The notes below the pieces were generated by a model. It worked only from the letters and a program-made list of their open reading frames with translations, did not search any database and was not told the DNA's origin. Positions 36,732 through 44,384 of a stretch of 64,000 nucleotides of DNA are shown here, piece by piece. Source of the stretch: an uncultured Oscillospiraceae bacterium. Its GTDB lineage: Bacteria; Bacillota; Clostridia; Oscillospirales; Oscillospiraceae. The DNA lies in NCBI GenBank assembly GCA_934622035.1, contig CAKTVG010000003.1, positions 89,360 to 153,359 on the forward strand, in the 5' to 3' direction. Position numbers and translations under genes: made by a program. Within the stretch, counting starts at the first letter, position 1. Each line of letters begins with the position of its first letter.

Positions 36732-37367
36732 TTAAAGCTCTATGGCCACCGCACGCAGCGGGAAGCCGTCCATTCCCTCGAAGCACAGCGGCGCTGCGCT
36801 GAGGAGGATTTCTTTTCCGGCAAGTGCTTCCAGGTTGGTCAGGCCCTCGATGACAACCACTTCGTTGCCGAGGAGAATGTGGTGCACCTCTGCGCCCTTG
36901 TCCGTGTGGAGCGTAGGCGGCTCAACGCCCAGCGTCTTCACGCCAAGGGAAACCAGATATTCAGCCGTCTCCGGAGAGACGCGCGGGAAATCCGTATAAA
37001 AGGCGTCCGTATTGACGTGTTTTCCCCAGCCGGTGGCAAGAATCACTCGCCCGGCCTTCTGAATCTGCTGTGCAAAGGGCCGCAGATCGTCCGGCGTGAT
37101 GTCGCTGCACGGCGCCTTCTCCAGGCAGTCCATCACAAAGCAGGGGCCGATATAGGCATCCAGCCCAATCTCTGCCAGGGATTTCCCGCCCTCTTCAAAA
37201 TGCAGGAAGGCGTCCGTATGCGTCCCCGCGTGGGAGTTGATGCTGACCAGAGAGAGGTTGTAGCCATCCTTTTCAATGGTGTGAGAGCGGTACATGCTCA
37301 TCTTCGGTGTTCCGGGGAAGACCATGTCTTCGATATGGAACGGATGAGAAAGATCAGTAATTCTCAT
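36732..37367 (-). CDS. Cyclase-family metal-dependent hydrolase
   Basis: 211 residues. Hallmark HAGTHTDA motif (Mn/Zn-binding histidines) and the N-terminal DLSHPFH, as in kynurenine formamidase and related cyclases. The fold hydrolyses amides, lactones or ring ketones. In this operon a ring-opening or lactonase role on a sugar-derived intermediate is more likely than tryptophan breakdown; inference from neighbours only. Confidence 0.82.
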   Translation of the reverse strand: MRITDLSHPFHIEDMVFPGTPKMSMYRSHTIEKDGYNLSLVSINSHAGTHTDAFLHFEEGGKSLAEIGLDAYIGPCFVMDCLEKAPCSDITPDDLRPFAQQIQKAGRVILATGWGKHVNTDAFYTDFPRVSPETAEYLVSLGVKTLGVEPPTLHTDKGAEVHHILLGNEVVVIEGLTNLEALAGKEILLSAAPLCFEGMDGFPLRAVAIEL

Positions 37368-37379
37368 TGCTGTATCTCC

Positions 37380-38057
37380 TTAAATTCTTCCGTATTTTTC
37401 CAGGAGCTGCTCTGCCGTAAGGCCCTTGAGGATATCCTGACGGGTGCCCTCTTCCTTCTCCGCCTGCTCCAAGCAGCGCTGATAGATTTCCTCCAGTTCC
37501 TCGGCGGGCGCAACGCTGACGCCGATCTCATCGGCCACGATCAGATCGCCGGGACGGACAATCACGCCGCCGCAGACGATAGGCGTATTGACCTCGATCG
37601 GCTCCTTGCGGCCATCATAGGCCGTGTGGGCAGCGCGGGGGCTGACATGTGCGGAGTAGATCGGGAAGTCCAGCATTCTGGCCTCGTCCGTATCTCTGGC
37701 GCTGCCGTCAATGACGACTCCCGCAACGCCCGCCGCTCTCGCCAGGCCGGACATCAGGCCGCCCCAGATGGAGGTTTCACCCTCGCCGAAGGCGTCGATG
37801 ACCACAACATCGCCGGGCTTTGCCAACTCAAAGACGCACAGGCAGTCAACGATGTCTCCCGCTGTGAGCTTCACCGTCAGGGCCGGGCCGATGACGCGGC
37901 GGTTCACGGTGCGCGGGCGGATGTTGTTGCGCATGCAGTTGTCGCGCTCCTGCACATCGGTCAGGATGCAGGAGAGGCTGTAAACATCCTGCATGGCGCG
38001 GAACTTTTCCATCAGCTCCTCGTTGATTTTTGCGTGCTCGCGAATGATTTTTTTCAT
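37380..38057 (-). CDS. RraA-like protein (possible 2-keto-acid aldolase)
   Basis: 225 residues, RraA/HMG-aldolase family: GLMSGLARAAGVAGVVIDGSARD holds the residues that bind Mg2+ and pyruvate enolate in class II HMG aldolases (Arg and Asp of GSARD). Family members are either RNase E regulators or aldolases/decarboxylases of keto acids; the sugar-acid setting favours an enzyme. First gene of the operon, divergent from the GntR regulator. Confidence 0.8.
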   Translation of the reverse strand: MKKIIREHAKINEELMEKFRAMQDVYSLSCILTDVQERDNCMRNNIRPRTVNRRVIGPALTVKLTAGDIVDCLCVFELAKPGDVVVIDAFGEGETSIWGGLMSGLARAAGVAGVVIDGSARDTDEARMLDFPIYSAHVSPRAAHTAYDGRKEPIEVNTPIVCGGVIVRPGDLIVADEIGVSVAPAEELEEIYQRCLEQAEKEEGTRQDILKGLTAEQLLEKYGRI

Positions 38058-38194
38058 GGTTTATGTTCCTTTCCTGCGTATATATTTTCGCCATCTGCCG
38101 AGAAATCGTAATACAGCGGCGTTAAAATAGCATGAATTTTCGAATAAATTTCAGATCCATGTAGCATTTTAATAGATAATTTGAGAAATAATAC

Positions 38195-38240
38195 TTGAAT
38201 TTCCTGTAAAGACGGAGTATAATCAGAAGAAAAGATTATA
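38195..38240 (+). promoter_or_regulatory. Promoter and candidate autoregulatory operator of the GntR gene
   Basis: TTGAAT (38195-38200), 17-bp spacer, TATAAT (38218-38223). A 7-bp inverted repeat TATAATC-N9-GATTATA (38218-38240) covers the -10 and the start of transcription, where a bound repressor would block it. I found no consensus promoter for the divergent operon, which may need activation. Confidence 0.65.
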
Positions 38241-38260
38241 TCAATCTTGAGGTGCACGGT

Positions 38261-38950
38261 ATGGCTTATCAAATCAACGCAAGCGATCTGGTCTATGATT
38301 TTATCTGCGATAGAATTAAAAGCAGCGAATGGAAGCCCGGCAGCCGGATCTGGACGGAGCGGGAGCTTTCTGAGCATCTCGGCGTCAGCAAGATCGCCGT
38401 TCGGAGTGCGGTCGGCATGCTCGTTGCCGCGGGGGTTCTGCGCCGAAGGCAGGGCTCCGGCACCTATGTGGAGGAAAACGCGGGCGGTGCAGTCATTATG
38501 CAAAGTCCTGCCTATACGCCCGGGATCAAGGAGCTGGTGGAAATCATGCAGTTCCGGCTTTACTTTGAGGTCAGCAACGTGGAGATGTTCATTCAGAATG
38601 CGCAGGAAGAAGACTATGCCGCCCTTCAGGCCATTCACGAGGAGATGCTCGCCTGCAAGCCGGACTCGCGGCCCTTCAATAAGCTGGATTTCGACTTTCA
38701 TAAGCGCCTTGCCAAGGGCACGCACAATTCCTATGTCATTCAGATCTACGATCTGATCAACGATGCGCTCCATGCAAACATGCAGCTTTTGCACAGCGCC
38801 ATCGGCCCCGGCTCCGCATTAGAGTTTCACCCGCTGATTTTGAAGTACATCCAGAAGCGCGACAGCGAGATCGCTCCGCTGCTGATGCGCCGCCATATGG
38901 AAAATGCTTTGGAGGAGATCGAAAAGTACCGGAATCAGTCAAAAAGATAA
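38261..38950 (+). CDS. GntR-family regulator with FCD domain
   Basis: 229 residues from ATG 38261 (GAGG eight bases upstream). N-terminal winged helix (about 10-70: DLVYDFICDRIKSSEWKPGS, LSEHLGVSKIAVRSAVGML, RRQGSGTYV) and a C-terminal all-helical FCD ligand domain with metal-binding Asp/His candidates. FCD regulators usually sense sugar acids or other carboxylates. Divergent from the catabolic operon, so it most likely controls it. Confidence 0.9.
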   Translation: MAYQINASDLVYDFICDRIKSSEWKPGSRIWTERELSEHLGVSKIAVRSAVGMLVAAGVLRRRQGSGTYVEENAGGAVIMQSPAYTPGIKELVEIMQFRLYFEVSNVEMFIQNAQEEDYAALQAIHEEMLACKPDSRPFNKLDFDFHKRLAKGTHNSYVIQIYDLINDALHANMQLLHSAIGPGSALEFHPLILKYIQKRDSEIAPLLMRRHMENALEEIEKYRNQSKR

Positions 38951-39000
38951 TATCAAATTATCTGTTTAGAATTATAAACTCGTATAACCCAAATAGCAAT

Positions 39001-39045
39001 TGACAATTTCGCTAATAAATTAGTAATTATTTTGTCAATTTCGCT
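39001..39045. repeat. Direct repeat upstream of the amidohydrolase gene
   Basis: TGACAATTTCGCT (39001-39013) and TGTCAATTTCGCT (39033-39045), 13 bp with one mismatch, 32 bp apart (about three helical turns), in AT-rich DNA. Possible paired protein-binding sites. The rest of the 38951-39121 gap shows nothing else. Confidence 0.4.
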
Positions 39046-39121
39046 GTATTAATCTTTTTACACATCTTTTATAGATATTATCTTTCTCCGCTTCAAGCTC
39101 TGCAAAAGTCCGTCGTCATGC

Positions 39122-39150
39122 TTGTATCTTTCAGCGGAGTATGCTATACT
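39122..39150 (+). promoter_or_regulatory. Promoter of the amidohydrolase gene
   Basis: TTGTAT (39122-39127), 17-bp spacer, TATACT (39145-39150). Confidence 0.65.
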
Positions 39151-39163
39151 GATTGCAGAAAAA

Positions 39164-39190
39164 CGGCATCCGGTTTCGCGCCGGATGCCG
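39164..39190 (+). promoter_or_regulatory. Stem-loop at the 5' end of the amidohydrolase mRNA
   Basis: Perfect 10-bp stem CGGCATCCGG with its complement and 7-base loop, starting about seven bases after the predicted transcription start. A 5'-end hairpin of this type often protects an mRNA. Confidence 0.5.
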
Positions 39191-39222
39191 AAAATATATA
39201 ACAAGCAGAAAGCGGTTGTAAT

Positions 39223-40506
39223 ATGAAGTATGCACTGATAAACGCAAGGCTTCTGGACGGCACACGCGAGATGCAGGTTCGCGAGGGCGAATGGGTGCTT
39301 GTCGAGGATGGCAAAATTGCCGCCATCGTCCCGGCGGGCAGCGATATTTCCGGCTATGAGCAGGTCGATCTGCAAAACGCCTACCTCATGCCCGGCCTCA
39401 TCAACATGCACGTCCATCTGGCAGGCAGCGGAAAGCCCCAGAAAAAGCAGCGCGACAACGAAAAGCTGGTCAACACCATCATGTCCACCGGACTGACGCG
39501 CGCAGTCGCCTACAAAATGGTCTGCGGCTTTGCCGAGCAGGAGCTGCTCAGCGGCGTCACGACCATCCGCACCGTTGGCGGCCTCGGCAGCTTTGACACG
39601 CGTCTGCGCGACGAGATTGCCGCAGGACGCCGTATTGGCCCGCGCATTCTTGCTGCAAATCAGGGAATCTCTGTTCCGGGCGGACATATGGCCGGCTCCG
39701 TTGCCGTCGCAGCGCACACCGCCGGGGAAGCCCTGCAATACCTCGACGAAATTGAAAAACAGAATGTCGATTTAATCAAGCTCATGATCACCGGCGGCGT
39801 CATGGACGCAAAGGAGAAGGGCGTTCCCGGCGAGCTGAAAATGCCGCCGGAGATGGTCAAGGCCGTCTGCGACCGTGCGCACGCGGCGGGCTATACCGTT
39901 GCGGCGCATGTGGAATCCACGCAGGGCGTGCGCGTTGCGCTGGAAAACGGCGTCGATTCCATTGAGCACGGCGCCAGGCTGGACGACGAGCTGATCGCCC
40001 TCTTCCGGCAGCGCGGCGCCTTCCTGTGCACAACGCTCTCCCCCGCTCTGCCCTATGCGCTATTTGACCGTGCGCTCACGAACGCAACCGAGGTCGAGCA
40101 ATACAATGGCAACGTCGTTTTTGAGGGCATCATCGCCTGCGCAAAGGCCGCGTTGGAAAACGGCATCCCCGTCGTGCTCGGCAACGACGTCGGCTGCCCC
40201 TGGATCACGCAGTACGACTTCTGGCGCGAGCTCTGCTATTTCCACAAATACGTCGGCGTTTCCAACGCTTTCGCGCTCTACACCGCAACCGCCCGGAGCG
40301 CCGAAATGGCGGGCATTGGCGACCGCACAGGAACCATCGCCCCCGGCAAGGCCGCGGACATGATTGTCACGAAGGGAAATCCTCTGGAGAATCTGTCCGC
40401 CCTGCGAAGCATCGAAATGGTCATTGCCAACGGCCGCCGCATCGCGCATCCGCAGGTCAAACACCGCAAGCAGGTCGACGCCGAGCTGGATAAATTCCTG
40501 GATTGA
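39223..40506 (+). CDS. Amidohydrolase-superfamily metal-dependent hydrolase
   Basis: 427 residues, no signal peptide. Imidazolonepropionase/prolidase-like branch: HVH (63-65), probable carboxylated Lys186 (LIKLMITGG), His229 (AAHVES), His249 (SIEHGA) and Asp322 (LGNDVG) form the two-metal site; the C-terminal strand AADMIVTKGNPLENLSALRSIEMVIANG is typical. Cleaves C-N bonds of cyclic amides or dipeptides; substrate unknown. The ribosome binding site is weak. Its 3' end abuts the mobile element. Confidence 0.88.
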   Translation: MKYALINARLLDGTREMQVREGEWVLVEDGKIAAIVPAGSDISGYEQVDLQNAYLMPGLINMHVHLAGSGKPQKKQRDNEKLVNTIMSTGLTRAVAYKMVCGFAEQELLSGVTTIRTVGGLGSFDTRLRDEIAAGRRIGPRILAANQGISVPGGHMAGSVAVAAHTAGEALQYLDEIEKQNVDLIKLMITGGVMDAKEKGVPGELKMPPEMVKAVCDRAHAAGYTVAAHVESTQGVRVALENGVDSIEHGARLDDELIALFRQRGAFLCTTLSPALPYALFDRALTNATEVEQYNGNVVFEGIIACAKAALENGIPVVLGNDVGCPWITQYDFWRELCYFHKYVGVSNAFALYTATARSAEMAGIGDRTGTIAPGKAADMIVTKGNPLENLSALRSIEMVIANGRRIAHPQVKHRKQVDAELDKFLD

Positions 40507-40516
40507 TGGAATAAAT

Positions 40517-40531
40517 AAAAACGGCTGTCTC
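40517..40531 (+). other. Orphan terminator arm, probable left junction of the mobile element
   Basis: AAAAACGGCTGTCTC, ten bases after the amidohydrolase stop, looks like the upstream arm of a host terminator, but no complementary arm follows. The element probably integrated in the loop, moving the second arm to its far end outside this window. Confidence 0.4.
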
Positions 40532-40569
40532 TTTAGCCAAAGCCCCATAAGGATGTTTTTGCAGGGATA

Positions 40570-40611
40570 CGGTGTAACCCCACAATCGGGGTTGCACCGT
40601 TTTCTCTTTTT
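40570..40611 (+). terminator. Terminator between the amidohydrolase and the recombinase gene
   Basis: 12-bp stem CGGTGTAACCCC with its complement (one mismatch), then TTTTCTCTTTTT on the plus strand. It overlaps the recombinase stop and may shield the element from host transcription. Confidence 0.7.
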
Positions 40612-42305
40612 CAGGCGGTAAGCCTGTATTCCTGCGGGTTTGCTTTGATTTTAGCCATAAGGCTTTTGATTTCGTCCTCTGTGGGAATGTCAATCAGTCC
40701 GATTGCCGTGAAGTAGATGTCCACTTTCACATAGCAGTGACCGCTTGATTTGTCGTTGTTATGAACCTCAATCTTGCGGATCAGAGAGTTCACAAGGGTT
40801 GGTGTCAATTCTTCAAAGGATGTACTGCTTCGCAGAACCTTCAATAAGGTTTTTAAGTCAAGGCTCGTCTGTTCAATGCAGGCGAGTTTCTTTTCGTCCT
40901 CTGCCACCTTATTGATAAGGGTGCGTTGCTCGTTCTCGTAATTGACCGACATTCTTGCATAGCGTTCGGCAGAGATGTTACCGAGGACTTGATCTTCATA
41001 GATGCGCTCTATCAGTTTGTCAAGGTCTTGAATACGCCGTTTTCCGCTTTCAATGGCAGTTCTAAGTTTAGAGGTTTCTGTCCGTTTAGATACAATGTCC
41101 TTTTGTGCCATTAGATACAGAAATACCGGCTCATAGCACCTAACAAAGTCCGCTAAGCTGTTGATTGCTTCAAGTACGATTTTTTCAAGCACAACATTAC
41201 GGATAAAATGTATCTGACAACTTCCTCTGCCGCTTTTGTAGTTGGCGCAACGGTAATGCTCCTGATTGGCGTTCAAACTCTTGGCAGCACAGAAGTGGAG
41301 TTTTGAGCCGCAATCAGCGCAGAACACTTTGCCGGAGAACAGACTCGTCCTGCCCGTTGCTGTCGGACGGATACGATGCTCTCGAAGTTCCTGCACCCTT
41401 TTCCAAGTATCCTCGTCAATGATAGCAGGCTGGGTGTTCGGGATGATCTGCCACTCGTCCTTTGGCTTATACACGGTCTTGTGTACCTTGTAGCTGACTG
41501 TGGTAGTCATAAAGTTTACCGTACAGCCTGTATACTGCTGATTGACAAGAATGCCGGCGACTGTTTTCTGATCCCAAGCGTATGGGTCTGTGTACTGTTT
41601 TCTTGCCTTTCTGCCGAGCGAAGCATAATAGGCAGAGGGAATAAACACCTTTTCCTGTTCAAGCTGCCGAGCAATTTGCGACGGTCCCCGACCATCAAGG
41701 CACAGAGCATAGATTTTTCGTACAACTTCCGCCGCTGGTTCATCTACCAGCCAGTCCTCTTTGTCCTGTGGGTTTCTGACATATCCAAATGGGACGGAGG
41801 AACTGACACGCTTGCCGTTTGCTGCCTTGTTCTTCCACACCGCACGGATTTTCTTACTTGTTTGAGCCGCATACCACTCATTGAAAATGTTGTTGAATGG
41901 CATCATCTCTGTGCCTGTTTCTTTCAGAGTATCGACATTTTCTTGAATGGCGATGAACCTCACACCCAGCGTCGGGTACTTGATTTCAAGGTAGTTGCCC
42001 ACATCGAGATAGTTTCTGCCAAAACGACTAAGATCCTTGACGATGATAGTGTCTACCAAGCCTTGCTCCACCAAGTTTTCCATTTGGATAAAACTTGGTC
42101 GCTCGAAAGTCGTCCCCGAAAATCCATCGTCCGTAAAAAATTGCGGATTCGGGAAATTATTCCGCTGAGCGTATGCAAGTAAAATCTCCTTTTGGTTCGA
42201 TATGGAATTGCTCTCGCCTTCACGCCCGTCGTCCTGCGAAAGGCGGCAGTAGAGAGCCGTAATTTTGGTTTCGTTTTGCCCTTTGATATAGTTTGCTGTT
42301 GCCAT
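40611..42305 (-). CDS. tnpX: Large serine recombinase, TnpX type
   Basis: 564 residues from ATG 42305, with GGAG eight bases upstream. N-terminal resolvase domain with catalytic Ser23 (ALYCRLSQDD), the VKDLSRFGR arginines, a recombinase domain (FGYVRNPQDKEDW...), zinc-ribbon (CADCGSKLHFC...CANY...C) and a coiled coil. Catalyses excision and insertion of the element via a circular form, as in the Tn4451/Tn5397 group. Its 3' end faces the inferred chromosomal junction, as expected. Confidence 0.93.
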   Translation of the reverse strand: MATANYIKGQNETKITALYCRLSQDDGREGESNSISNQKEILLAYAQRNNFPNPQFFTDDGFSGTTFERPSFIQMENLVEQGLVDTIIVKDLSRFGRNYLDVGNYLEIKYPTLGVRFIAIQENVDTLKETGTEMMPFNNIFNEWYAAQTSKKIRAVWKNKAANGKRVSSSVPFGYVRNPQDKEDWLVDEPAAEVVRKIYALCLDGRGPSQIARQLEQEKVFIPSAYYASLGRKARKQYTDPYAWDQKTVAGILVNQQYTGCTVNFMTTTVSYKVHKTVYKPKDEWQIIPNTQPAIIDEDTWKRVQELREHRIRPTATGRTSLFSGKVFCADCGSKLHFCAAKSLNANQEHYRCANYKSGRGSCQIHFIRNVVLEKIVLEAINSLADFVRCYEPVFLYLMAQKDIVSKRTETSKLRTAIESGKRRIQDLDKLIERIYEDQVLGNISAERYARMSVNYENEQRTLINKVAEDEKKLACIEQTSLDLKTLLKVLRSSTSFEELTPTLVNSLIRKIEVHNNDKSSGHCYVKVDIYFTAIGLIDIPTEDEIKSLMAKIKANPQEYRLTA

Positions 42306-42353
42306 TGTCATATCTCCTTTCCGACAACCGGGCATTGCAAAGGCACGATTATC

Positions 42354-42572
42354 TTACCGTGCCTTTGCGTTTTCTGCAATTATGCGATTTTCCAGCAAAT
42401 CCTCTGAAAGTATCAGGTCACGGAATTGCTGCAATACACACCGGCTACCTTCGGGATCAAAATGAGTCGAAATCTCATATACCGTTCCACCAATTTTCAT
42501 TTTGAAATCGCTGTCGCAGAAGCCAGAGGAAAATTCAATGGCTGGGCTGCTCTTCTGCGAAGTATTCTCCAT
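42354..42572 (-). CDS. TnpW-like transposon protein
   Basis: 72 residues. KIGGTVYEISTHFDPEG and the Leu-rich tail match the small TnpW proteins encoded beside TnpX in clostridial elements; function unknown. Its first base overlaps the stop of the MazF-like gene, so the two are coupled. Confidence 0.75.
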   Translation of the reverse strand: MENTSQKSSPAIEFSSGFCDSDFKMKIGGTVYEISTHFDPEGSRCVLQQFRDLILSEDLLENRIIAENAKAR

Positions 42573-43126
42573 TAACGCCCCTCCTTGCTTCTTTCGATGA
42601 CAAGGTAATCATAGCCGAGATTCTGACACTTGTCGCATTTTTCCTTGACTCTCACAAACGGATCAAGGCGCTTCACAATGAAGTTTGGATTGTTCTTATA
42701 GTCCTCCAAGCATTTTACGCATAGACAACGAATATCCGAGGGACTGCGATAAGGCTTATCCACCCAAAGTCCCATTGCCTTTTTGATACCGATATTGATC
42801 TTTTTCATATAATGCTCGTCGTCGATTTTGCCGACATACTCAATGAAATCGGATTGATTGACGGTTTTCAGTTGTTCGAGCATCACCATAGACGGTTCTT
42901 TCAATCCGAATCGGTCGCCTAAAATGATGTGGGACGGTAAATACTGCTTTTTGATAATGGAGGTCATTGCGGCAATTATTGTTGTGCTGCTTGCCGTATT
43001 ACCCTCATCACACTGTACGACCAAAGCAGGACGCACACCGTTTTGGATTGACCCACCGTTATTGCCGAAATCGTAAAGATAGATTTCTCCACGCTGAACC
43101 TTGCCGTTTATGTTCTTGTTTTCCAT
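42572..43126 (-). CDS. PemK/MazF-like toxin-fold protein with C-terminal zinc knuckle
   Basis: 184 residues. N-terminal MazF-like barrel (RGEIYLYDFG, NGVRPALVVQCDEGN, SMVMLEQLKTVN), where MazF endoribonucleases carry their RNA-cleaving Arg and Thr/Ser, and a C-terminal extension with CVKC and CDKC pairs that could bind zinc. No antitoxin gene precedes it; the only partner is the overlapping TnpW gene. It may be a regulator or an unconventional toxin. Start follows GAGAGG. Confidence 0.78.
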   Translation of the reverse strand: MENKNINGKVQRGEIYLYDFGNNGGSIQNGVRPALVVQCDEGNTASSTTIIAAMTSIIKKQYLPSHIILGDRFGLKEPSMVMLEQLKTVNQSDFIEYVGKIDDEHYMKKINIGIKKAMGLWVDKPYRSPSDIRCLCVKCLEDYKNNPNFIVKRLDPFVRVKEKCDKCQNLGYDYLVIERSKEGR

Positions 43127-43194
43127 AATGTATAACCTCTCATATTTTTATTTTTGAAAGGTGTTCCTGTCCGGATCAGAAATAACCCCTTCAC

Positions 43195-43779
43195 TTACTC
43201 CGAATAAGGGGTGTCTTTTGGCAGGGTGTTTTTCAAAAATTTTTTCATCTTTTTGATTGCGGCATCGTATGACTCCTGAACCGTGTTCTTTGCTTTACCT
43301 TCCGAAGCGGCAATTTTGGCAAAAGACTTTTTCCCGAAAATGTGCTGTTTCACACGGCTTTGTTGGATGGGAGTAAGCAGCGCAAACGCTTTTCCCACAA
43401 GCCGCTGCGGAAAGCACTCCCGAAACAGCGCTTCTGTAAAATCGGGGACACAGCATTCAATGTTGTAGCGCTCGGTCATGCCATCCTCAAAGCCGTAGCA
43501 GTCATCTTTCTGCATCCGCTTAGAAAACTTGTCCTCGTTGCGCTTAAAGTCTGCGATGACCTCGCCAGCAGCTTTGCTGAGAAGTAGAAACGGGCAATAG
43601 TGCTCCGCAACAGGCGCATAGCGTTCCATAATCTGCGCATAACTGAGATCGGTGACAATGGCATACTTTTCGATGCCTGTGTAGCCGGGATACTCGTAGC
43701 CCAGCTTGATAATCTTGCAATGCGCCTTAAAATCCTCTGTCAATGCGTCGATGTCGATATTGATTGTGTTGTTAGACAT
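43195..43779 (-). CDS. Sigma-70-like regulator of the element
   Basis: 194 residues. The C-terminal third is a sigma region 4-like helix-turn-helix (LLTPIQQSRVKQHIFGKKSFAKIAASEGKAKNTVQESYDAAIKKM). The N-terminal part does not show a clear region 2. Such proteins in Firmicutes conjugative elements control excision or transfer genes. Good AAGGAG site. Preceded by a 600-base leader region with a small ORF and two terminators. Confidence 0.75.
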   Translation of the reverse strand: MSNNTINIDIDALTEDFKAHCKIIKLGYEYPGYTGIEKYAIVTDLSYAQIMERYAPVAEHYCPFLLLSKAAGEVIADFKRNEDKFSKRMQKDDCYGFEDGMTERYNIECCVPDFTEALFRECFPQRLVGKAFALLTPIQQSRVKQHIFGKKSFAKIAASEGKAKNTVQESYDAAIKKMKKFLKNTLPKDTPYSE

Positions 43780-43929
43780 TTTTGTGTTCTCCTTGAAATT
43801 CGGATTTTTTTAATAAAGTCAAATTAAAAATTTCATTCCGAAAATCAGGGATACCGGGAAACGGCGCTCTGCCAATGCAGTAAAAACATAACTTCACCCC
43901 TTCTGCTCAGGAGAAAGCGAAAAGGGTAC

Positions 43930-43979
43930 AAAAAAGCCGCTGTAGCTTTCAAGTCAATCCTTGATGGCTACAACGGCTC
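43930..43979 (-). terminator. Attenuator-type terminator directly after the leader ORF
   Basis: Minus-strand stem AGCCGTTGTAGC with GCTACAGCGGCT (one mismatch), an inner CAAG/CTTG helix, then six T. It lies 7 bases after the leader-peptide stop and about 150 bases upstream of the sigma-like gene. Confidence 0.75.
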
Positions 43980-43985
43980 CTTCTC

Positions 43986-44063
43986 TTAGCTCGTCCTATT
44001 CAATTCGCTTCGCCTAAGCTGCTTATAACTTGGTGAAAGATGTGATCTCGTTTCAAAAAACAT
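43986..44063 (-). CDS. Putative 25-residue leader peptide
   Basis: Reads MFFETRSHLSPSYKQLRRSE and ends NRTS. GAAGG lies directly before the ATG, closer than ideal. The stop is immediately upstream of an intrinsic terminator, the arrangement of translation-controlled attenuators. The peptide is Arg/Ser-rich. No homology can be claimed. Confidence 0.45.
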   Translation of the reverse strand: MFFETRSHLSPSYKQLRRSELNRTS

Positions 44064-44094
44064 CCTTCACGGCTGCTGTCGGCAAACAGGCAAT

Positions 44095-44132
44095 AAAAAA
44101 GCAGCTACACACCTTTGAGGCTGTAACTGCTT
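44095..44132 (-). terminator. Upstream terminator of the tandem pair
   Basis: Minus-strand stem AAGCAGTTACA with TGTAGCTGCTT (one mismatch) followed by six T. Its sequence resembles the 43930-43979 terminator (shared GTTRYAGCC and GTAGCTGC-like parts). Between 44133 and 44384 no gene is supported. Confidence 0.65.
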
Positions 44133-44384
44133 CATATAACCTATTCATTTGCCTGCCCGCCCGGATTGCAGAGAGGGTATGGTGGGCAGAAGATTTTTAG
44201 GCAAGTAAATTGTTTGCACTTTTTGACGACATCATTATAGCACGGCGGCTTTTCCGTGTCATCGGCGTATCTGTGCCACTTTCTCGCCATTTTTCTGCCA
44301 CGCCCCAAAAATGGCTGCAATCCGTCAGCATAGACAGTATAGCAGAGGCAAAGTCGGACTTTCAGTAGGAAGTCGGTCGGATTT

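Noticed and set aside
38054..38794. A 246-codon minus-strand frame across the GntR gene.
   Set aside because: Overlaps the regulator completely, no ribosome binding site, no domain; the regulator has a clear helix-turn-helix and promoter.
41376..42182. A 268-codon plus-strand frame opposite the large serine recombinase.
   Set aside because: Antisense to a gene with full catalytic and zinc motifs; no start signals.
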